The notes under the pieces: model-generated | What the model was told of the DNA's origin: nothing | The model's database searches: none | What the model saw: the letters and a program-made list of their open reading frames with translations, nothing else | Position numbers and translations under genes: made by a program | Source: Verrucomicrobiia bacterium | GTDB lineage: Bacteria > Verrucomicrobiota > Verrucomicrobiia > Palsa-1439 | Length of the DNA: 64,000 nucleotides | Assembly (NCBI GenBank): GCA_022072455.1 | Contig: JAJVHY010000003.1 | Coordinates: forward strand, 62,001-126,000 | Reading direction: 5' to 3' | In this document: one piece after another, positions 58,985 to 64,000 of the stretch | How the letters are laid out: each line of letters opens with the position of its first letter | How positions within the stretch are numbered: position 1 is the stretch's first letter

Positions 58985-60501
58985 TACGGCGGCGCGACCA
59001 GATCCGGTTGTGCGTCCAGAAGCTCGGACTGCGAAAGAAACGGGCGGCCTTTGCGGTGGTGTCGGTCGCGCTGGGGGTGATTGTGGTGGTGGCGGTGAGT
59101 TCATTGGTCGAGAATTTGCGCGATCTGATCGTGCGGACGCAGTTTACGGAGGACATTGATCAGAACGTCGTGCGGATTTTTGTCTTGGATAATCCGTATG
59201 AGTTTTTCGCGCCGCGGGCGAAAAAGGACCAAGCGGAACGGACGAAAAAGCGGTACCACTTTTTGACCGAGGCGGCATTTGCCGAGATGCGGGCGTGGCC
59301 GGAGGTGGCGGCGGCCGACAGCCCGGTAACGGTCGAGAGTGTGACGGTGACGGCGTTGACGAATCGGCCGACTAACGCGTCGCGCGCGGAAGGAGTGCCG
59401 CTGGAGTTGCTCCGGCAATATGTGCGCGACCCGGCAGAGCTGGTGGCGGCCAGTAATGCGATTCCGGTGGTGCTCGGGGAGCGGAATGTGCGGTTGGAGT
59501 ACCGGGCGGATCAGAAGAAGTTTACAGTCGCGGCGACCAACGAGCTGGCGGCGTGGGTGGGCCGGGAGGTGACGCTAATAGTGGGGGATCATTTTGCGGA
59601 GGTGAGCCGGTTTACGTTTGACGATGAACAGAGGGAATGGCGCCCGTTGGGCGAGGAGGAGATTTTGCAGCAACGGGAGACAGTGCTGCGCAGCCTGCGC
59701 TACCGGCGGGAGGCGACGATTTATAGTACGACGTTGGCGTTGCGCGGGCGGGTGGTGGGTTTGTGTCCGGGGAATCGTGTGCTCATCCCGTTGCCGCGGG
59801 CGCAGGAGTTCGCGCGCTGGTTGAATCAACGGCATGAGTTGTCGCGGTTAGTGGCGAGCAGTGAGCCGGAGGAAATTGAATATGGCGTGCGCGGCCGGTT
59901 GACGCCGCGGGCGGGCGAGTTTCGCGAGGGAATCGTGGTCGTGAAGAAGGGCGCGAGTCTGGAGGCGGTCGCCGAAAAAGTGCGGGAGCTGGGATTTCAG
60001 GCAACGACGCGCGGGACGGCATTTGAAGAGTTGGTGAAGGAGTTGGATGGGGCGGTGCGGGTGGTCAAGAAGATCGCGTTCGGGTTCGGCGCGGTGATTC
60101 TCGGTTTGGCGTGCGGGTTGTTGTGGAGCACGACCTCGCGATTGGTGTCGGATAGCCGGATGGACATTGGGTTGTTTCGGGCGTTGGGGGCGACGAAAGG
60201 TGATATCCGGCGGTTGTTTTTGAGCGAGGCGGTTTTGTTGGGAATGCTGGGGACGCTGTTCGGGATGTTGATCGGGTGGGGGGTGGCGTTCCACATCAGC
60301 CGTTGGGCCATTGCCGCGGCGCGGGCCGCGGTGGCGGATCCCGAACAGATGTTGGTGATGCCGGACTCGGTTTTCAGCGTCAATCTACCGTTCTGTTTGC
60401 TGCTGTTGGCGGGGGCGGCGGTGGTTTCGATTCTGGCCGGGTTGTTGCCGGCGAATCGGGCGGCCAATGTGGATCCGGTCAAGGCGCTGCGCCGCGAGTG
60501 A
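58981..60501 (+). CDS. FtsX-like ABC permease
   Basis: A 506-residue permease starting at GTG 58981. One membrane helix near residues 25-42 is followed by a large periplasmic domain (about 45-365) and three helices in the C-terminal 130 residues: IAFGFGAVILGLACGLLW, LLGMLGTLFGMLIGW and LLLLAGAAVVSILAGLL, then PANRAANVDPVKALR, the conserved MacB/LolC ending. It forms a complex with the ATPase upstream. The exported S55-like and propeller proteins of the operon may be its periplasmic partners. Confidence 0.9.
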   Translation: MIRRRDQIRLCVQKLGLRKKRAAFAVVSVALGVIVVVAVSSLVENLRDLIVRTQFTEDIDQNVVRIFVLDNPYEFFAPRAKKDQAERTKKRYHFLTEAAFAEMRAWPEVAAADSPVTVESVTVTALTNRPTNASRAEGVPLELLRQYVRDPAELVAASNAIPVVLGERNVRLEYRADQKKFTVAATNELAAWVGREVTLIVGDHFAEVSRFTFDDEQREWRPLGEEEILQQRETVLRSLRYRREATIYSTTLALRGRVVGLCPGNRVLIPLPRAQEFARWLNQRHELSRLVASSEPEEIEYGVRGRLTPRAGEFREGIVVVKKGASLEAVAEKVRELGFQATTRGTAFEELVKELDGAVRVVKKIAFGFGAVILGLACGLLWSTTSRLVSDSRMDIGLFRALGATKGDIRRLFLSEAVLLGMLGTLFGMLIGWGVAFHISRWAIAAARAAVADPEQMLVMPDSVFSVNLPFCLLLLAGAAVVSILAGLLPANRAANVDPVKALRRE

Positions 60502-62529
60502 TCAGACGCGGGTTTGCAGCACGGCGCGCGCCTGTGCGATCTGGTCGCGCGTGCCGAGCAGGAAGAGCCGGTCACCGGCGCGCAATTCCTCGTCGGGGCC
60601 GGGATTGACGAGATTCGTCCCGGCGCGTTCGATGGCGACGATGCTGGCGCCGGTCGTGGTGCGCAATTCCAGTTCGCGAATCAACCGGCCGACACTGCGG
60701 GAGCCGTCCGCGATGACGCTGACTTCGAGCTGCGCGTTCTGCAGAATCGTCGAAAGCGGTTGCGCCGTTTCTTCCGGTAGCGCGGGCGATTGGGCCAGTG
60801 TTTCACGCAAGGAGAATTGGGCCTTGGCGTGAATCTGGATGAAGCGCCGCCAGAAGACCACCGTCAGCAACGCCACGATGGCGAGTGGAACCAGCAACCA
60901 CGGCCACGGTGGCAGAATCGGCGCACTGACCACCAGCAACCACAGCACCAGCACCGCCGTGCCGGCAATGAGGACGACATTGGTAATCAGCCCGCGAATT
61001 GCGGTCGTGTTTTTGCCGGCCAAGGCTGGGGTGACGCTGATCTCTGCCAAAAGCATTGCCAGCGCCTGCAATTTCCGGACTGTGGCGATCAAGCAAGGCA
61101 AGGCCAACAGACCGATGCCGATCCACATCACGCCGCGGGCCCCGCCGATCCACGTCGGCGCGCTGGGCCACCAACTCGTCACCCGGTCCGCCAGCGCCGT
61201 TGCGACCAGAAACAAGCCGGTCACCAAGGCGATATTCAAACCCATTTGCCAGACCCATTTGCGGGCCAGTTGCCGGGCCAGATTGCTCGATTGTCCAGCG
61301 GCCAAACGTTGCGTCCAGCGGCCATACAGTTCCAAATAGTCCGTGACCCGCGCCGGCAGGATGCGCTCCACCCAGTTGATCAAGCTGTCCGAATGACGAA
61401 TCAAGTACGGCGTCGCCAGCATGGTGATGGCCGATACACAGACGGCAATCGGATACAGAAAATCGCTGGTGACATTCAGGCTGACGCCCAATGCCGCGAT
61501 GATCAGCGACAATTCGCCGATGGGGAGAAGACTGGTGCCGACGCGGAGGGAATTACGGAGACTGTTGCCGGCAGCGAGGGTGCCGAACGTGAATGACAAC
61601 ATTTTGCCAGCAATGACGGCAGCGGAGACGACCAGCGTGGGGACAAGGTAATCCAACAGCAGCCGTGGATTGATCATCAAGCCAACCGAAACGAAGAACA
61701 CGGCAATGAACATGTCGCGGAGTGGTTCCATCAACACGTTAAGTTGACCGGATTCGCGCGCTTCGCCGATGATGACGCCGATCAGAAAGGCGCCGAGTGC
61801 GATGCTGAAGCCGAGATTCAACGCGAGCAGCGATGTTCCGAAACATAAACCCAGCGCGACGACCAACAACGTTTCCGCGCTCTTGAACCGGGCGATGTAG
61901 CGAAACAGCGGCGGCACGAACAGCAAGCCAACCACCAGCACGGTGCTCAGGAAAATCACGGCCTTGCCGGCGGTCTGACCGACGGCATGCAGTTCGAGGG
62001 TGCCGGTCATCGCGATGCCGGACAGCACGGCGGTCAGTGTGATGCCGATCATGTCTTCCATCAACGAAATGCCGGTGACCATTTTCGCGAACGGTTCTTT
62101 CAGCAGACCGAGTTCGCCGAAGGTCTTGATGATGATCGTGGTCGAGGTGATGCAGAGCATTGCGCCGAGAAACAGCGCATCCATCTTCGACCAGCCGAAC
62201 AACCGGCCGATCTGGTAGCCGAGCCACACCATCGTCAGGATCTCGATGGACGCGGCCACGAACGCAGTCGCGCCGAGGTTGCGAAGGGTGCGCAGGTTGA
62301 ATTGCAGGCCGAGGGTGAACATCAACAGGATGACGCCAAGATCGGCGAGGGTGCGGATCGAGTTCTGGTCGTGAATCAACGCAAACGGCGGCGTGTGCGG
62401 GCCGATGATCAAGCCGGCCAGGATGTAGCCGAGCACAACCGGCTGCTTGAACTGGTGCAGGATCACCGTCACCAGTCCCGCCACCATCATGACCACCGCG
62501 AGGTCTTGGAGAAAGGTGTTGGAGTTCAT
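60502..62529 (-). CDS. KefB-type cation:proton antiporter with TrkA-C domain
   Basis: A 675-residue protein. The first 380 residues form a Na+/H+ exchanger domain with about twelve helices (e.g. VILLMFTLGLQFNLRTLR, GAMLCITSTTIIIKTFGE, GEARESGQLN). Further helices lie near 430-550. The C-terminal 75 residues are a TrkA-C/RCK-C regulatory domain (GRLIRELELRTTTGASIVAIER, ELRAGDRLFLLG). The NAD-binding TrkA-N domain found in KefB and KefC is missing. It is convergent with the permease gene with no spacing, and divergent from the ClC gene. Confidence 0.9.
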   Translation of the reverse strand: MNSNTFLQDLAVVMMVAGLVTVILHQFKQPVVLGYILAGLIIGPHTPPFALIHDQNSIRTLADLGVILLMFTLGLQFNLRTLRNLGATAFVAASIEILTMVWLGYQIGRLFGWSKMDALFLGAMLCITSTTIIIKTFGELGLLKEPFAKMVTGISLMEDMIGITLTAVLSGIAMTGTLELHAVGQTAGKAVIFLSTVLVVGLLFVPPLFRYIARFKSAETLLVVALGLCFGTSLLALNLGFSIALGAFLIGVIIGEARESGQLNVLMEPLRDMFIAVFFVSVGLMINPRLLLDYLVPTLVVSAAVIAGKMLSFTFGTLAAGNSLRNSLRVGTSLLPIGELSLIIAALGVSLNVTSDFLYPIAVCVSAITMLATPYLIRHSDSLINWVERILPARVTDYLELYGRWTQRLAAGQSSNLARQLARKWVWQMGLNIALVTGLFLVATALADRVTSWWPSAPTWIGGARGVMWIGIGLLALPCLIATVRKLQALAMLLAEISVTPALAGKNTTAIRGLITNVVLIAGTAVLVLWLLVVSAPILPPWPWLLVPLAIVALLTVVFWRRFIQIHAKAQFSLRETLAQSPALPEETAQPLSTILQNAQLEVSVIADGSRSVGRLIRELELRTTTGASIVAIERAGTNLVNPGPDEELRAGDRLFLLGTRDQIAQARAVLQTRV

Positions 62530-62647
62530 CAGGCCGACAGGCTGCCGCTATTGATACCGGCAACCGCGCGCGCGTTCAATGCAAACCCGGTCAGAATGTC
62601 CATTGGGTGCTTGTCAGGCGCGGGCCACGTCCGTACTATGCGCGCCG
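62530..62647. promoter_or_regulatory. Divergent promoter region of antiporter and ClC genes
   Basis: This 118-base region separates two divergently transcribed ion-transport genes and should hold both promoters. An open frame extending the ClC protein upstream to 62579 was rejected because the added residues are not hydrophobic or conserved. I could not place promoter boxes. Confidence 0.35.
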
Positions 62648-63979
62648 ATGAAGCGTCGGGTCCTTGAGCAACTTGTCCTGTTTGGCAGTGTTCTGAAATG
62701 GACATTCTACGCGGCAATCGTCGGCGCCGCAGTGGGGTTGAGTACGACGGTTTTTCTGCGGACCTTGACGTGGGCTACGGACGTGGCGGCTGGGGTGCCG
62801 TCAGCGTATCTCGGGTTGCCGGTCGTGTTGTTTGTCAGCGCGGTGCTGGTCCGTTGGTTGGCGCCCGAAGCGGAAGGGCATGGAACGGAGCGGGTGCTGG
62901 CGGCGTTGCACGAACGCATGGGACGCATTCCACTAGCCGTCGTGCCGGTGAAACTGGTGGCGACGGTCATTACGTTGGCGGGGGGAGGTTCGGCCGGCAA
63001 GGAAGGTCCCTGCGCTCAGATTGGCGCGGGGATTGCCTCGGGATTGGCCAGCTTGGGACGCATTCGCGATGTTGATCGTCGGAAACTGGTCATTTGTGGT
63101 GTGTCGGCCGGCTACGCGGCGGTCTTTGGCACGCCCATCGCGGGGGCGCTGTTTGGGGTGGAGGTTTTGTTCCTGGGGCAGATCCTTTACGACGTGTTGC
63201 TCCCCTCGTTTGTGGCCGGGATCACGGCCTATCATGTCGCCAGCGCCTTGGGGGTGACGTATTTTCATTTTACGCTCGAAGTGTTTCCGATCTTCACGAG
63301 CCGTGTGTTTGGACAGATCTTGTTACTTGGGGTTTGGTGTGGTCTCGGGGCGTTGTTGTTGATCGAAGCGTTGAAGTTGGGACATCGGTTGTTCCAGCAT
63401 CTCCGCTGGTGGAAGCCGGTTAATGCGGTGTTGGGCGGTGCGCTCTTGAGTGGTGTTGGCGGGCTGGTGTCCACCCGTTATCTGGGACTGGGACTGGAAA
63501 CGATCGAAGACGGATTGCGCGGCCAAGTCCTGGAGAAGTCGGCGTTTTTCTGGAAACTGATGGCCACGGCAATCACCTTGAGCTGTGGTGGCAGCGGCGG
63601 AATTGTGACGCCGATTTTTTTCCTCGGTACGGCAGCGGGAAACCTTTTTAGTGTGCTGTTCCACACGGGAAATATCGCGACGTACTCCGCCATTGGCATG
63701 GTCGCCTTGTTGGCGGGTGCGGCCAACACCCCCATCGCCGCTTCGGTCATGGCCATCGAACTCTTCGGCTCCAGCATCGCTCCGTATGCGGCGATTGCCT
63801 GTATCGTCGCCTTCCTGATGTCGGGACATCGGAGCGTTTATCCGAGTCAGGTCTTGAGCATGTTGAAAAGCGGATCGCTGAATGCCACGACCGGCAAAGC
63901 CTTGAGTCAGCTCGAAGATGAGGTCGGGAGCGCGCGCGTCACTCTTCCCCGATTCCTCGACCGCTATTGGCGAAAGTGA
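62648..63979 (+). CDS. ClC-family chloride channel/transporter
   Basis: A 443-residue membrane protein. GGGSAGKEGPCAQIGAG near residue 116 contains the GK/REGP motif with the gating Glu, FGTPIAGALFGVEVLF follows, and CGGSGGIVTPIFFLGTAAGN near residue 320 is the second anion-binding loop. The usual first loop GSGIP is not evident. No CBS domains are present. The start at 62648 gives a short cytoplasmic tail MKRRVLEQL before the first helix. Whether it is a channel or a Cl-/H+ exchanger cannot be decided from the motifs I can see. Confidence 0.9.
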   Translation: MKRRVLEQLVLFGSVLKWTFYAAIVGAAVGLSTTVFLRTLTWATDVAAGVPSAYLGLPVVLFVSAVLVRWLAPEAEGHGTERVLAALHERMGRIPLAVVPVKLVATVITLAGGGSAGKEGPCAQIGAGIASGLASLGRIRDVDRRKLVICGVSAGYAAVFGTPIAGALFGVEVLFLGQILYDVLLPSFVAGITAYHVASALGVTYFHFTLEVFPIFTSRVFGQILLLGVWCGLGALLLIEALKLGHRLFQHLRWWKPVNAVLGGALLSGVGGLVSTRYLGLGLETIEDGLRGQVLEKSAFFWKLMATAITLSCGGSGGIVTPIFFLGTAAGNLFSVLFHTGNIATYSAIGMVALLAGAANTPIAASVMAIELFGSSIAPYAAIACIVAFLMSGHRSVYPSQVLSMLKSGSLNATTGKALSQLEDEVGSARVTLPRFLDRYWRK

Positions 63980-64000
63980 GTGGCGCTGCTTTTCTCAATG

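Noticed and set aside
1-64000. tRNA, rRNA, CRISPR or prophage features
   Set aside because: No cloverleaf-like segments with TTCRANNC arms, no regularly spaced repeats and no integrase or transposase genes were seen; the only insertion-like unit is the four-helix-bundle cassette.

Overview
The window comes from a GC-rich bacterium, most likely a Verrucomicrobiota or related PVC-group member. This is inference from content: many short prepilin-like proteins with FTLIEL cleavage sites, a LamG protein, a GH35-like/six-hairpin glycosidase pair, large Ser/Thr kinases next to an ECF sigma factor, and a four-helix-bundle insertion. Genes are densely packed, with many ATGA or GTGA stop/start overlaps. 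No rRNA, tRNA, CRISPR array or classical transposase was seen.

Layout. 1-6570: a partial prepilin gene, then two diverged tandem copies of a four-gene cassette (one membrane-anchored protein on + convergent with three prepilin-like genes on -). 6771-11366: two glycosidase-like genes and a LamG protein. 11455-17460: two Ser/Thr kinase-like receptors flanking an ECF sigma factor, then a short MeaB-like GTPase. 17623-20103: class III aminotransferase, a group 2 sigma-70 factor and a DUF2934 protein.

20407-45952 is the centre of interest. A seven-gene operon encodes glutamyl-tRNA reductase (HemA, short C-terminus), an 11-haem cytochrome c/b membrane protein, an 8-haem anchored cytochrome, a four-cluster Fe-S protein, an NrfD-type quinone-interacting membrane protein, a histidine kinase whose periplasmic domain carries a CXXCH haem site, and an NtrC-type sigma-54 activator. 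It is followed by a 9-haem secreted cytochrome, a DmsE/MtrA-like cytochrome and an outer-membrane beta-barrel (an MtrCAB-like porin-cytochrome conduit). Then come AhbD plus a PocR-AraC regulator, an aa3-type oxidase operon with a CtaB fusion, and AhbC plus another radical SAM protein. AhbC and AhbD are the last two enzymes of the sirohaem-dependent haem pathway. Sigma-54 (-24/-12) promoter matches with exact GG-N10-GC spacing lie before the receiver gene, hemA, the 9-haem cytochrome, ahbD and ahbC. Those of ahbD and ahbC share paired TGACA-N3-TGTCA-like sites at identical distances. My reading is a haem-sensing, sigma-54-controlled regulon that couples extracellular electron transfer to haem supply.

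45965-49473: a carbohydrate ABC importer with MobA. 49526-51815: split methylmalonyl-CoA mutase, interrupted by a four-helix-bundle gene bounded by 13-bp inverted repeats. 51850-63979: ferritin, hybrid histidine kinase, zinc ribbon, S55-like protein, beta-propeller protein, ABC ATPase/FtsX pair, KefB-like antiporter and ClC channel.
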